Source: Terribacillus aidingensis (lineage in GTDB: Bacteria; Bacillota; Bacilli; Bacillales; Amphibacillaceae). Taken from it: a stretch of DNA of 64,000 nucleotides. The stretch lies in NCBI RefSeq assembly GCF_900215625.1, contig NZ_OBEK01000002.1, positions 480,676-544,675 on the forward strand, read 5' to 3'. This document shows positions 55,362-64,000 of this stretch, piece after piece. Both the position numbers and the translations under genes were made by a program. The notes beneath the pieces are model-generated. The model had not been told where the DNA came from. It searched no databases and saw only the letters and a program-made list of their open reading frames with translations. The first letter of the stretch is position 1. Each line of letters begins with the position of its first letter.

Positions 55362-56552
55362 ATGGAAATAATACTGCAGCACGGGTGCCAGCTCAGCACA
55401 GTTGCCACGATGTTTCACCTGCCAACATATGTGCTTTTTGCGGCAAACCCCTTTCTCTCCACACATGTACCGGCAAGGCAGGCGATTCAGGTGCCAGGCT
55501 ATCGTGCCGAAAAGATTGTATTGGAACACGATTTGTCCGCCGAAGCATTCGCAGCTGCCTTTAAAATGCCAATTCGCAAAGTAAACTTATTATATGGTCA
55601 ATCGCAATTTGCTGCAGGAGATGAGCTTGTCCTGCCTCGCAGCGTCACCAAGCCGCAAACTGCATTCCATCAAGCTTATGACTATGCGACCCTCCTTCAG
55701 GACTTCCAGAATTTGCATCAGTTGTTTCCGATATTTTATATGCACACCATATATAAAAGCGTGCTAGGCAAGCCGGTAACGGAAATCCAAATTGGCAAAG
55801 GTAAAAGAAAGATCCATATAAATGCGAGCTTTCATGGAAATGAATGGATTACTACAAATGCACTCATGCGATTTGTGAATATGTATTTAATTGCAGTTAC
55901 ACATGATCAGAAGCTATTTGGCCATCCGGCAAGCAAACTTTTCCGTGATGTAACGCTGTCGGTGGTACCGATGGTAAATCCGGATGGCGTGGACTTGGTT
56001 ATACATGGAAGCAAGGCAGCGCAGGAATATGAAGAACTTGTTTGCTTCTTGAATGAAGGGGCTGCAGATTTTCGCGGGTGGAAAGCAAATATAGCAGGTG
56101 TAGATCTAAACAAGCAGTACCCCGCTAAGTGGGAGTATGAGCAGGAACGCAAACCCAAATTACCAGGTCCGCGTGACTTTCCTGGACGTACGCCGCTAAC
56201 GGAAAACGAATCTATCGGCATGTATCAATTAGTGGAATCTCGTAATTTCGACTTACTTGCGGCACTGCATACACAGGGAGAGGAGATTTATTGGAGTTTT
56301 GAGGAGAAAGAACCGTCTATTTCTGCGCATATAGCAAAAAAAATGGAACAGGCGAGCGGTTATCAAGCTATAAAAACATTAGACAACTACGCAGGGTTCA
56401 AAGACTGGTTTATCTCTGCCTACCGGCGTCCGGGTTTTACAATTGAATTGGGCAAAGGGACGAATCCTCTGCCCATCGATCAAATACAAACTATTTATCA
56501 AAAGCTGAGCAGCATTCTAATGGTATTGTTAACAGAAACAGAACATAATTAA
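55362..56552 (+). CDS. M14 zinc carboxypeptidase, gamma-D-glutamyl-diamino acid endopeptidase-like
   Basis: 396-aa protein. Roughly the first 95 residues resemble two degenerate LysM-like segments for cell-wall binding. The M14 domain follows with zinc ligands H and E in NASFHGNEWITTNAL, VPMVNPDGVDLV, the third ligand in LLAALHTQGEEIYW and the catalytic Glu in GFTIELGKG. Endopeptidase I of Lysinibacillus sphaericus has this architecture and cuts spore peptidoglycan stems. AAAGGAGG precedes the ATG. There is no signal peptide, as in that enzyme. Confidence 0.85.
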   Translation: MEIILQHGCQLSTVATMFHLPTYVLFAANPFLSTHVPARQAIQVPGYRAEKIVLEHDLSAEAFAAAFKMPIRKVNLLYGQSQFAAGDELVLPRSVTKPQTAFHQAYDYATLLQDFQNLHQLFPIFYMHTIYKSVLGKPVTEIQIGKGKRKIHINASFHGNEWITTNALMRFVNMYLIAVTHDQKLFGHPASKLFRDVTLSVVPMVNPDGVDLVIHGSKAAQEYEELVCFLNEGAADFRGWKANIAGVDLNKQYPAKWEYEQERKPKLPGPRDFPGRTPLTENESIGMYQLVESRNFDLLAALHTQGEEIYWSFEEKEPSISAHIAKKMEQASGYQAIKTLDNYAGFKDWFISAYRRPGFTIELGKGTNPLPIDQIQTIYQKLSSILMVLLTETEHN

Positions 56553-57100
56553 ACGTTCCAGATCCGCTCCACCATATAGCTGCCTCCGCCGCGCTGCACA
56601 AGAAAAACATCTGGATTGGAGAATCCTTTCCAATGTGAAAAACCAATATCAGTTTGGAACTCTTTTAATAATATTGCCAAGAGGTTCCCATGTGTTACTA
56701 ACACAACATTCTCTACCTGCTCCTCTGATTCAAGTTCATCCAGCAATGCACGTACTCGAAGTTTCGCATCATTGAAAGACTCGCCTCCAGGCAGACGCAT
56801 ATCAAAATCTGTAAATGATTCTTCCAGTACTTCCAGCCAATCATCCACAGGCTCTTCACTTAAAATACGTTCCTGCAGCCTTCGATCCAGCTCAATAGGA
56901 ATATCCGCAGCATCAGCGAACGGCTTAATTGTCTCAACGGCCCGGAAGAAGGGACTGGAGAGGATCCGCTGAACTGGATAGTCCAGACGTTTCAAAAAAG
57001 CTGCTAATGAACGGGCTTCGTTGATTCCTTCATAGGTGAGCGGTGAATCCTTATGCTGACCTTCCGCATTACAGTGGCGAACAAGAATGATCCTTTTCAC
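56549..57100 (-). CDS. histidine phosphatase / phosphoglycerate-mutase family protein
   Basis: 183-aa phosphatase. The phosphohistidine motif reads LVRHCNAEG, that is RHC in place of the usual RHG. The second Arg is in ILSSPFFRAVETIKPF and the second His in VVLVTHGNLL, so the catalytic set is complete. GTG 57100 is chosen as start because AAGGAG directly abuts the ATG at 57109. Substrate unknown. The stop overlaps that of the convergent M14 gene by three bases. Confidence 0.85.
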   Translation of the reverse strand: MKRIILVRHCNAEGQHKDSPLTYEGINEARSLAAFLKRLDYPVQRILSSPFFRAVETIKPFADAADIPIELDRRLQERILSEEPVDDWLEVLEESFTDFDMRLPGGESFNDAKLRVRALLDELESEEQVENVVLVTHGNLLAILLKEFQTDIGFSHWKGFSNPDVFLVQRGGGSYMVERIWNV

Positions 57101-57184
57101 AAGCCCCATCTCCTTCTTAATGTCCTTAGCCTTATTATCGGTTAAGCACTAGACAATTACAAGTACAGGAAAAAACAAGCCTAC

Positions 57185-57215
57185 AAAAAAGGCTAACCTC
57201 TACTAGGTTAGCCTT
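57185..57215 (-). terminator. terminator of DUF6501 gene
   Basis: 11-bp stem AAGGCTAACCT / AGGTTAGCCTT with a T-run on the minus strand. Confidence 0.88.
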
Positions 57216-57230
57216 CTTACTGTCAAATTA

Positions 57231-57434
57231 TTACACATCTTTAAAATAATCTTTGCGAAATGCACCGACGCGGTTTGTATTATCAACAATAAAAATAAAT
57301 TCCTCTGTCTCATTTTTTACGTCGTAGATCTTTCCAGGTGTAAGTGTTGTGTTTACTACATATTTTTTCGCGTCTGTGTGAACACACTTCACTTGTTTAA
57401 TCGTTTCGTTATCTTGCCAATGTTTGTGTATCAT
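57231..57434 (-). CDS. DUF6501-like small protein
   Basis: 67-aa protein MIHKHWQDNETIKQVKCVHT with a beta-rich remainder (GKIYDVKNETEEFIFIVDN) and ending FRKDYFKDV. It matches a short conserved Bacillaceae family that I recall as DUF6501; function unknown. The start codon shares one base with the stop of the AbrB-family gene upstream (TAATG), so it is in the terC operon. Confidence 0.75.
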   Translation of the reverse strand: MIHKHWQDNETIKQVKCVHTDAKKYVVNTTLTPGKIYDVKNETEEFIFIVDNTNRVGAFRKDYFKDV

Positions 57435-58503
57435 TATGATTCTTCCTTTCGATGGTGTTTCTCAAGTTTTGGCAGCGTCCATTGCAGCAGCAGCGGCACA
57501 ACAAGCACGACTAATAGCAGTCGTATCGTCTGCAGCGAACTGACAATAGACGGATCACCGCCGGTCGTCTGAGCTGTCAGCGCCATTTCCACTAATCCGC
57601 CGGGCGCCATACTTAGTATAGATGTTGCCATATTCAGTGATGTGGTCAAGCTGAACAGATAGCCAAGGCCAAATGAGAGCAGAATTAAAAGCAAGGACAG
57701 CCCAGTATAATACAAACAAAGTCTGCCAGCTTTTTTTAAATCCCGTATAGAAATAGAATGACCTAAATATACGCCAATTGTCAACTGTGCCAGAACGAAA
57801 AATAAATGCGGAAACTGATAAAGCTGCATCCCGCTTACTTGGAGAACCGCGGTAAGCAGCATCGGCACAATGACTAAGGATGAAGGAATAAATTTGTCTG
57901 TAAGCCGGGCAAGTATGTACATGGTGACATAAAGTACTATTGTCCACCAAGCACCTTGCTCTGTTTGCGGAAGCTGTATCGCTGTTTGAACGGAACTATC
58001 CAGAAAGAAGTGCGTTGCTGCAAACGGGATAATAAACAAAATGCTGATCAGCCGGATCGTCTGGAAGATGGTAACCAGGCCGGTATTAGCTTTCATTGAT
58101 TCACTTAATGCAGTAACAGCAGAAAGACCGCCCGGTATACTGCCGAGCATGCTTGTTGTCATATCTACCTTCACCCATTTGCTGACAAGATAAGCATTCA
58201 CCATACAAATACCAATCAGCAGCAATGTCAGCAGTGTGTAATTTAATAAATAAGGCTGCACATTATGAAATGTGTGCACCGTGAACGTATTACCGATTTG
58301 AATCCCTAGCAGCCAATAACTTCCTTTACGCAGCTGCTGGGAGCTGCTGTTTTAGTATTCCAAATCATTTTAGATAACAGGAGCGCGGTTACAGGTCCAA
58401 GAATCCACGGAAGCGGCAAATGCAGCAAAAGAAAGAGACCGCCTCCGATGAGAGCAATTGCATAAGACTGTAGAATAGGTCGTAAATGACCAGTACTGCT
58501 CAC
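57434..58503 (-). pseudogene. AbrB-family (AbrB_dom) membrane protein, frameshifted
   Basis: Two frames together give one AbrB-family permease of normal length, about 355 aa. The N-terminal piece (GTG 58503, MSSTGHLRPILQSYAIALIG) ends at a stop after WNTKTAAPSSC. The C-terminal frame, offset by -1, picks up as QLRKGSYWLLGIQIGNTFTV and continues through GSIPGGLSAVTALSESM to the stop at 57434. The shift lies between about 58335 and 58357, near a CCC run. Without correction only a 65-aa stub is made, unless GTG 58279 starts the second piece. It begins five bases after terC. A sequencing error is possible. Confidence 0.75.
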
Positions 58504-58508
58504 TCAGA

Positions 58509-59267
58509 TCATGACCTTTCACTTTTCGGTTTGTAGAACCAGCCGCTAATTGCGATAATTGCCATCACGATCCAGAACGTTGCGTTCCATCCTGTTGAAT
58601 CAGGGAAATGCTCGGGAATAAGCTTTAGCGCTGGATGTGCAAGCGTATGGATAGCCAATTTAATCGCGACCCAGCCGATGATTAAATATGCTGCGGCCTC
58701 TAGTCCTGGACGCTTGTCCAAAATTTTCACGATATAAGAAGCAGCAATCCGGATTAAAATCAACCCAATCATACCACCGGCAAGTACAACGAGGAACTGA
58801 CCGCCGTCCATTCCGCCGATATGCGGAAGCGGGGTAGCCGATAAAGACGCAGCAAGTGCAACGGCCGTTAAGATGGAGTCTACAGCAAACGCAATATCTG
58901 CTAGTTCCACTTTCAAAACAGTCATCCAGAAACCGGAGCTCTTCTTACTGAACGGACTTTCGGCGTCCTCTTCCCCGCCATTCTTTTTCAGCTTCACAAG
59001 GTTCGATAATGATATATATAGCAGATAAAGAGCGCCTAATGCTTGAATCTGCCAGATATTCACAAGGTAACTGACAAAGAACAAGGATGCGAACCGGAAA
59101 ATGAATGCTCCGCCTAAACCGTATAATAAAGCCCTTTTCTGTTTTTCCTCTGGTAAGTGTTTTACGATAAGCGCCATCACAAGCGCATTATCGGCTGCAA
59201 GTAATCCTTCCAATCCAATCAGGACTAGTAAGATCCAGCCATATTCAAGCCATAACGAAGAATCCAT
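58509..59267 (-). CDS. TerC family integral membrane protein
   Basis: 252-aa protein with about seven hydrophobic segments and the TerC acidic motifs LIGLEGLLAADNALVMALIV and KVELADIAFAVDSILTAVALA, whose Asp/Glu residues lie in the membrane. Bacillus homologues (YceF, YkoY, YjbE) export manganese or supply it to secreted enzymes. ATG 59267 follows AAGGAG. No Mn (yybP-ykoY) riboswitch is visible in the short upstream gap. Confidence 0.9.
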   Translation of the reverse strand: MDSSLWLEYGWILLVLIGLEGLLAADNALVMALIVKHLPEEKQKRALLYGLGGAFIFRFASLFFVSYLVNIWQIQALGALYLLYISLSNLVKLKKNGGEEDAESPFSKKSSGFWMTVLKVELADIAFAVDSILTAVALAASLSATPLPHIGGMDGGQFLVVLAGGMIGLILIRIAASYIVKILDKRPGLEAAAYLIIGWVAIKLAIHTLAHPALKLIPEHFPDSTGWNATFWIVMAIIAISGWFYKPKSERS

Positions 59268-59290
59268 AGTTTTATACTCCTTGTCCAAAA

Positions 59291-59325
59291 CAATGCTCCT
59301 GTTCCATAAACAAGCGAACAAGAGC
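59291..59325 (-). terminator. terminator after msrAB
   Basis: Minus strand: GCTCTTGTTC / GAACAGGAGC with one G-T pair, followed by ATTGTTTT. Confidence 0.55.
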
Positions 59326-59359
59326 AAAGCCAGTTGCTATAATTATTTAATTGTAAATC

Positions 59360-60313
59360 TTACTTGAAGAGATATAAATACTCTCCGTATCCTTCTTTTT
59401 CCATCTCGCTCACTGGGACGAATTTCATCGCAGCAGAGTTCATGCAATAACGTAAACCGCCAGTTGCTTGCGGCCCGTCATCGAAAACATGTCCAAGATG
59501 CGAATCACTTTCTGCTGATCGTACCTCTGTTCTGACCATACCATGTGTAAGGTCCATGTTTTCCTTCACTTCATAAGAATCGATTGGCTTCGTAAAGCTT
59601 GGCCAACCGCATCCAGCATCATATTGATCTTTTGATGAGAATAACGCTTTGCCAGAAACAACATCCACATAAATGCCTTCATTCGTATTGTTCCAGTATT
59701 CGTTTTCGAAAGGTCTTTCCGTTCCATTCTCCTGTGTTACGTGATACTGAATTGGTGTCAGGATTTCTTTTAATTTTGCTTTGTCTTTTTTAGGACCCCA
59801 ATGCTGCTTGATAAAGTCCTCACGACCTGACCCGCGCTTGTACATTTTGTAGTGAAACTTGTTTTTCTTGTAATAATCCTGATGTTTCTCCTCAGCAGGA
59901 TAAAACGGCTTGGCAGGAAGGATCGGTGTCACGATATCTTTTTGAAACCGTCCGCTTTCCTGCAGCTTCGCTTTGGATGCTACTGCCGCTTGCCGCTGCT
60001 GTTCATCATGGTAAAAGATTGCCGTCTCATAAGATTGGCCGCGGTCATGGAACTGGCCGCCTGCATCTGTAGGATCGATTTGCTGCCAAAATGTCTCTAC
60101 TAGTTTTTCATAAGGAAAAACATCTGGATTAAACGTAATTTGGACAGCCTCGACGTGTCCGGTCGTATTCGAGCAAACTTCTTCGTATGTGGGATTCGGT
60201 TTGTCGCCGCCTGTATACCCGGAGACTACAGCCTCAATACCAGGACGTTCTGTGAATGGTTCTACCATGCACCAGAAACAGCCTCCTGCAAAGGTTGCGT
60301 GTTGTAATGCCAC
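59360..60313 (-). CDS. msrAB: bifunctional methionine sulfoxide reductase MsrA-MsrB
   Basis: Fusion enzyme that repairs both sulfoxide isomers. Residues 1 to about 170 are MsrA ([36 protein letters not shown]). From about 185 the MsrB domain follows ([57 protein letters not shown]) with its nucleophile Cys in RYCMNS. The zinc-binding CxxC pairs of many MsrB proteins are absent. An AAAGGAGGGA site precedes the ATG. The MsrA half is a paralogue of the stand-alone MsrA at 7821. Confidence 0.96.
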   Translation of the reverse strand: MALQHATFAGGCFWCMVEPFTERPGIEAVVSGYTGGDKPNPTYEEVCSNTTGHVEAVQITFNPDVFPYEKLVETFWQQIDPTDAGGQFHDRGQSYETAIFYHDEQQRQAAVASKAKLQESGRFQKDIVTPILPAKPFYPAEEKHQDYYKKNKFHYKMYKRGSGREDFIKQHWGPKKDKAKLKEILTPIQYHVTQENGTERPFENEYWNNTNEGIYVDVVSGKALFSSKDQYDAGCGWPSFTKPIDSYEVKENMDLTHGMVRTEVRSAESDSHLGHVFDDGPQATGGLRYCMNSAAMKFVPVSEMEKEGYGEYLYLFK

Positions 60314-60380
60314 TAAAAATCCCTCCTTTATCGTATGCTCTATATTTTCCTCTTTTGGAGAAAAAAATCAAGTAGCACGC

Positions 60381-60920
60381 TTATATATACAATTTCGGAA
60401 GGGAAGCGCCGGTACTTTTTTTCGTTTCTTTCTTTACAGATGCTCTATTGTAATCCTTTTCTGATTCCTTTTTATCAGAGAGCGAACTCGGAGAAATGCT
60501 TTCTTCCTTTTTCTCCTCTGCTGCTGTTTCCGATGCCTTTTCTTCATCTTCGTCAAAGTCAATATCTTTTAATGCCTTCATCATCTTCAGCATCGAAGGC
60601 AGATTCTTCACCATTGGTCCATATTCTTGAACCATCGGCATAAAGGATTCGGCTGCTTTAAGCGCACTTTGCGTATGATTCACCATGTCAAGTAACGATA
60701 TACCGCCCGAATTACTGGTGCTTGCCGGCAGGGCCGCTCTTGCTGCATTCTGCGTTTTAGCACCGCCGCGATTCAAAACTTTCTGCAAAAGACCAGCTAC
60801 ACCGCCATTCGTGCGCGGCGCCTGTTGTACAGCTATTTGTCTGGAAGGAAACGGATTCCGCCGCACAGGGGTAAACCCCTGCCCGCTGCGGACTGGGGGG
60901 CCGAATGGATTTCTTGCCAT
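60381..60920 (-). CDS. YqfQ/VrrA-like protein
   Basis: 179-aa protein with an Arg/Pro-rich N-terminus (MARNPFGPPVRSGQGFTPVR), a conserved centre AAESFMPMVQEYGPMVKNLPSMLKMMKAL, and a charged Lys/Glu/Ser tail of low complexity. The PMVQEYGPMVKNLPSM core is that of Bacillus YqfQ and B. anthracis VrrA, proteins of unclear function linked to the spore coat. AGAGG precedes the ATG. Confidence 0.8.
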   Translation of the reverse strand: MARNPFGPPVRSGQGFTPVRRNPFPSRQIAVQQAPRTNGGVAGLLQKVLNRGGAKTQNAARAALPASTSNSGGISLLDMVNHTQSALKAAESFMPMVQEYGPMVKNLPSMLKMMKALKDIDFDEDEEKASETAAEEKKEESISPSSLSDKKESEKDYNRASVKKETKKSTGASLPKLYI

Positions 60921-61087
60921 TGTTATACCTCTTCTCGCGTCAATATTTATACCAGTGTACGCTAGAAAGAAGTATTCTGTTCCATTCTATTCAGCAGAAA
61001 GGCAAGATATTTCCCTTTCGATTAACTATTTCCCGGGCAAGCGCAGTATTCTCCAATACATAACCTAAAACATTGTGAAAAATGTCA

Positions 61088-61336
61088 TCAATTGACGCTT
61101 GATAACGAAATTAGCTGATACGTACAAAAAGTTTGCTTCTCTTTCAGCGTTAATTCGACAATGATAGCTGTGCCAATCTCATCTGTCTCTTTCGTGCGGG
61201 TAATTTCGATTGGCTGGTGCAGAGGAAATAGATGATAACCTTGCAGCTGAAGCTGAAATATATTTTCTTTACTGTCAATGCGTTTTTCTTTGCCTTCTGT
61301 ACGCAGAACCGTCTCAAAATTGATAGGTGTTCCCAT
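61088..61336 (-). CDS. DUF2584 family protein
   Basis: 82-aa protein MGTPINFETVLRTEGKEKRI with a beta-rich core (GYHLFPLHQPIEITRTKE) ending YQLISLSSVN. It fits the DUF2584 family of Bacillaceae as I remember it; function unknown. AAGGAGGAGACACG precedes the ATG, and the gene lies 12 bases after sbcC, so the two are cotranscribed. Confidence 0.78.
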   Translation of the reverse strand: MGTPINFETVLRTEGKEKRIDSKENIFQLQLQGYHLFPLHQPIEITRTKETDEIGTAIIVELTLKEKQTFCTYQLISLSSVN

Positions 61337-61348
61337 CGTGTCTCCTCC

Positions 61349-64000
61349 TTATTGGAAAATGAATTTTGCTGCTGATCCAGTCGGGGAACTATCAATCTGC
61401 AGCTTTGCATGAATTTCTTCCTTCAATTGCGGCACATGGGAAATAATACCGAGTACCCGATTGCTCGCTTGCAGTCCCTTCAAGCTATCAATCGCCTGTT
61501 CCAGCGATACCTCATCCAATGTACCAAAACCTTCATCAATAAATAACGTTTCCAGTTCAACACCGCCTGCATGCGCCTGGACAACATCCGACATCCCGAG
61601 TGCCAGAGAAAGAGCTGCTTTAAACCCTTCACCGCCGGATAATGTCTTAACTGGCCGCTCCTGACCGGTATGATGATCTATCACTTCCAAGTCCAATCCG
61701 CTTTGTGCCCCGCGCTTGGCTATTTGGCCGCTCCGCTTCAGCTGGTAGCGGTGATCTGTCATTTCTTCTAATCGGATATTTGCTTGGAGAATGATTTCAT
61801 CTAAGAAACTCGTTAACACATAACGCTCAAACGATAGACGAAGACTGTTGTCTCCTTTAGCTAGATTGGCCAATTCACCAATATCATAATAGCGAACCTT
61901 TTGATCGGCTGCTTCTTTCTGGAGTGCTTGTAAGGAATCTTTAATAACATTATGCTGCGAAACATAACTTCTTGCGGCATTCAGTTTCGCATTTTCCGCT
62001 TCAAATACTTGCTCTGCTTCTGTTACAGCTTGCTCATACACAGTGAGGTTCGGTCTTTCACGCTGATCCGTCTGCTTTTGCAATTCAGCAATACGTTCGC
62101 TGAGGCTGCGGCGCTGTTGATCATAGCTTTCCAGTTCCTCTTGCAGTGCCCGCATCTCTCTATCTGTTCCTTTAGCTGTCAAAAATGCTTCTGTGTCTGT
62201 AAACCCTGCCTCTTCAAGCTTCTTAAGATAGTCTTTTTCTTGCTGACGATATGTTTGTTCCAAATCAGACGTGAATTTTGCAGTCGATTCCAAAGCAGCC
62301 GCAATTTGTTCTCTGCTTTTGGATATCTCTTCATAATTATGCTGCAGTGCTTCCCATTCGCTAATCGCTGTATTGAGTGCAGTCTCAGCTTGTTTAATGG
62401 TAAGCTCCCAATCTGACGGATCCGGAAGTACCTCTGGCAGCTGCTTACGCTGTAAACGAACTTCTGCTTCCGCGTGGTGGCAGGACTCTTCAAGACTCCG
62501 AATCGCAGTTTGCAGCTCTTCAGCAGCTTTTTCTTCTTGTTCAAACGTTTGTTTAATCTGCTCGATCGCCTGTTTTAACTGCTCAATATGCTTGCGCTCT
62601 TTTTGTTTTTGCTGTAAAGAGGCAGTAATTTTCTCTTTACGATTGTGCATCTCTTCTGTCAGTTCATCTGCTTTCGCCTGATCGTAAGCCGAGTCACCTA
62701 AAATACTCTGAGCCAATTCATCGGTTACTTGCCGGATCGCCTGCCCATTTGATTTAGCTTCTATATAATGTTTCTGTACGTCATCATATGCACGCTGGGC
62801 GTTTTCAAGCAGTACTCTCTTTTGTTTTAACAGTTCAAAAGACTGGACATGCCCAGACGTGTGCGCAGGAGAAGGATGCTCGGCAGAACCGCAGACCGGA
62901 CATGGTTCACCTTCTGTCAGCTGCTGTGCCAAATGAGCGGCATGGTGAGCTGCTTGTGCTTCTTCCATCTCTTTAATATCCTGCCGCAGCTGCTGCACAT
63001 TTTTTTCCTGTTCCTGCAATCGCTGTACTGCCTGCTGGTAACTCGTACGCATCTCTTGCAGCTGACGGAAAGCATCTTTTAAGCGAGCTATTTCTGTAAG
63101 CTGATGCTCAATCTTTTCCAGCTCACGCTGTTCTTCGTAATACGACTGTATAATTGCTGATTCTCGGCTTATATCTTTTTCCAGCGCAAGCTGTTTATTT
63201 TTTCGTTCCGTATGGGCATCTTTTAGTTTATTGATTTGCTGCTGTTTTTCTTCCAGTTTCTTTTGGATGCTGTTTAATTCTTGCTTGCGCTTCTCATATA
63301 TTTGCAATTGTTCCAGCTGCTGCTTTTGAAGCTGAAGCTGCTCTTGCTGTTTTTGCCGTTGAGGCTCTAATTCCTTTGCCTTCATGTAAGAAGACTTGGT
63401 TGTTTCGAATTGTTTCTCTAACTGATCCTTCTTTGCCTTTGTCTCTTGCTGCTGCCTTACCTGGCGCTGCCATTCGTCTTTGCGGGCAGCCAGCTGCTGT
63501 TCGTAAGGCAGAAGTCGGCTGGCCCGTTGCATCTCTTGAAGACGTACTTGCTTCTGTTGCATTTCCAGCTGCTTTTGCTGCAGCTGTTCATCTTGTTTTA
63601 ATGCTTGTTCCAGGTAATCAAATGTAGCAAGCAGCTGTTTTGCTTCATAAAGCTGCTTTTGCCGTTCCTGCCAAATTTGTTTATGCTTTGTCAGCTCTTT
63701 TTCACCTTTTGTGACAGACAAATCCATTGCATCCAGTTCAAGCTGCAGTTTTTTCATGACATCAGGGACGCTGTCTGTTTCAGATGGCTCCTGTGAGCGC
63801 CATTCTATTTTGCTGATTTGCTGCTGTTCTTTCCATTCGGTTTGCTGCAAGCTCTCTTTTAACTGCTTGGCTTCGTCCTTCAGCGTTTCTGTCATGCGTT
63901 CGTAAAAGTACGTACGGAAAATCCGCTGGAGAATTTCTTCTCTATCTTTGCTATTTTCCGAGATAAGCTTTCGAAATTCGCCTTGCGGAATCATGATCAT
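61349..64000 (-). CDS. sbcC: nuclease SbcCD subunit C (N-terminus outside window)
   Basis: SMC-like ATPase that with SbcD cuts hairpins and protein-blocked DNA ends. The visible 883 residues begin at IPQGEFRKLISENSKDREEILQRIF, which is about 150 residues into the normal protein, so the Walker A part lies beyond base 64000. Long Gln/Glu/Lys-rich coiled coils flank the zinc hook CPVC in EGEPCPVCGSAEHPSP. The C-terminal head has the signature KTLSGGEGFKAALSLALG, Walker B TLFIDEGFGTLD and the final GIISHVPQLKEEI. The 5' continuation is open at the window edge. Confidence 0.96.
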   Translation of the reverse strand: MIMIPQGEFRKLISENSKDREEILQRIFRTYFYERMTETLKDEAKQLKESLQQTEWKEQQQISKIEWRSQEPSETDSVPDVMKKLQLELDAMDLSVTKGEKELTKHKQIWQERQKQLYEAKQLLATFDYLEQALKQDEQLQQKQLEMQQKQVRLQEMQRASRLLPYEQQLAARKDEWQRQVRQQQETKAKKDQLEKQFETTKSSYMKAKELEPQRQKQQEQLQLQKQQLEQLQIYEKRKQELNSIQKKLEEKQQQINKLKDAHTERKNKQLALEKDISRESAIIQSYYEEQRELEKIEHQLTEIARLKDAFRQLQEMRTSYQQAVQRLQEQEKNVQQLRQDIKEMEEAQAAHHAAHLAQQLTEGEPCPVCGSAEHPSPAHTSGHVQSFELLKQKRVLLENAQRAYDDVQKHYIEAKSNGQAIRQVTDELAQSILGDSAYDQAKADELTEEMHNRKEKITASLQQKQKERKHIEQLKQAIEQIKQTFEQEEKAAEELQTAIRSLEESCHHAEAEVRLQRKQLPEVLPDPSDWELTIKQAETALNTAISEWEALQHNYEEISKSREQIAAALESTAKFTSDLEQTYRQQEKDYLKKLEEAGFTDTEAFLTAKGTDREMRALQEELESYDQQRRSLSERIAELQKQTDQRERPNLTVYEQAVTEAEQVFEAENAKLNAARSYVSQHNVIKDSLQALQKEAADQKVRYYDIGELANLAKGDNSLRLSFERYVLTSFLDEIILQANIRLEEMTDHRYQLKRSGQIAKRGAQSGLDLEVIDHHTGQERPVKTLSGGEGFKAALSLALGMSDVVQAHAGGVELETLFIDEGFGTLDEVSLEQAIDSLKGLQASNRVLGIISHVPQLKEEIHAKLQIDSSPTGSAAKFIFQ

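Noticed and set aside
59268-59360. Manganese riboswitch upstream of terC
   Set aside because: The gap is only about 90 bases and is taken up by the msrAB terminator hairpin.

Overview
The window reads as chromosomal DNA from a low-GC Gram-positive of the Bacillaceae. Reasons: strong AGGAGG-type ribosome sites, frequent TTG/GTG starts, short hairpin+T-run terminators between nearly all operons, and many proteins of Bacillus type (GltC/GltAB, HemAT, YpcP, NrnB, SpoVB-like flippase, VmlR-like ABC-F, SqhC, SbcC, YqfQ/VrrA-like). A moderately halotolerant genus such as Terribacillus or Oceanobacillus is a guess from general resemblance only. I see no rRNA, tRNA, CRISPR array, intact insertion sequence or prophage.

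Layout. 1-2.3 kb: tail of a lipoprotein plus permease and ATPase of a polar amino acid (cystine-type) ABC importer. 2.5-9.4 kb: AGCS symporter, SDR, a deletion scar joining two gene fragments (5.15-5.78 kb), luciferase-like monooxygenase, GNAT, MsrA, 5'-3' exonuclease. 9.4-16.5 kb: divergent gltC / gltAB with GltC-type boxes between. 16.6-22.1 kb: HemAT with a SigD-type -10, a membrane coiled-coil protein, ilvE, proB without proA, a 42-aa protein and an atypical SDR. 22.1-25.9 kb: SqhC-type terpene cyclase, quinone oxidoreductase, exoA. 26.3-28.4 kb: ECF sigma factor and large anti-sigma protein. 28.6-33.3 kb: S13 D,D-carboxypeptidase, small proteins, a padR remnant with intact operator, a ring-cleaving dioxygenase under an MhqR-type operator, CBS protein. 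33.3-41.3 kb: topB, aldo-keto reductase, a second deletion scar (36.47-36.74 kb), brnQ, nrnB, flippase. 41.3-44.6 kb: DUF5058 protein, a second membrane protein and an M20 amidohydrolase in one operon. 44.6-46.5 kb: a VmlR-like ABC-F resistance ATPase behind a textbook leader-peptide attenuator. 46.5-47.7 kb: about 1.2 kb of decayed, repeat-bearing DNA. 47.7-51.3 kb: quinone oxidoreductase, a 33-aa membrane peptide, and a two-gene operon for sulfoquinovose lipid (SqdB plus a GT4 glycosyltransferase). 51.3-55.1 kb: two paralogous FAD/Rieske oxidoreductases flanking acylphosphatase, and a 7Fe-type ferredoxin. 55.3-64 kb: M14 peptidase, histidine phosphatase, DUF6501 protein, a frameshifted AbrB-family permease behind terC, MsrAB fusion, YqfQ-like protein, DUF2584 protein and the C-terminal 880 residues of SbcC.

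Themes. Nitrogen/amino-acid metabolism (ABC importer, AGCS, gltAB, ilvE, brnQ, proB, M20 operon), oxidative/electrophile defence (two MsrA, quinone reductases, MhqR-type dioxygenase), DNA repair (YpcP, ExoA, TopB, SbcC, NrnB), and membrane lipid tailoring (SqhC, SqdB+GT). The most interesting items are the sulfolipid operon in a Firmicute, the three-segment attenuator of the ABC-F gene, the two head-to-head gene-fragment scars, and the DUF5058 transporter-amidohydrolase operon.
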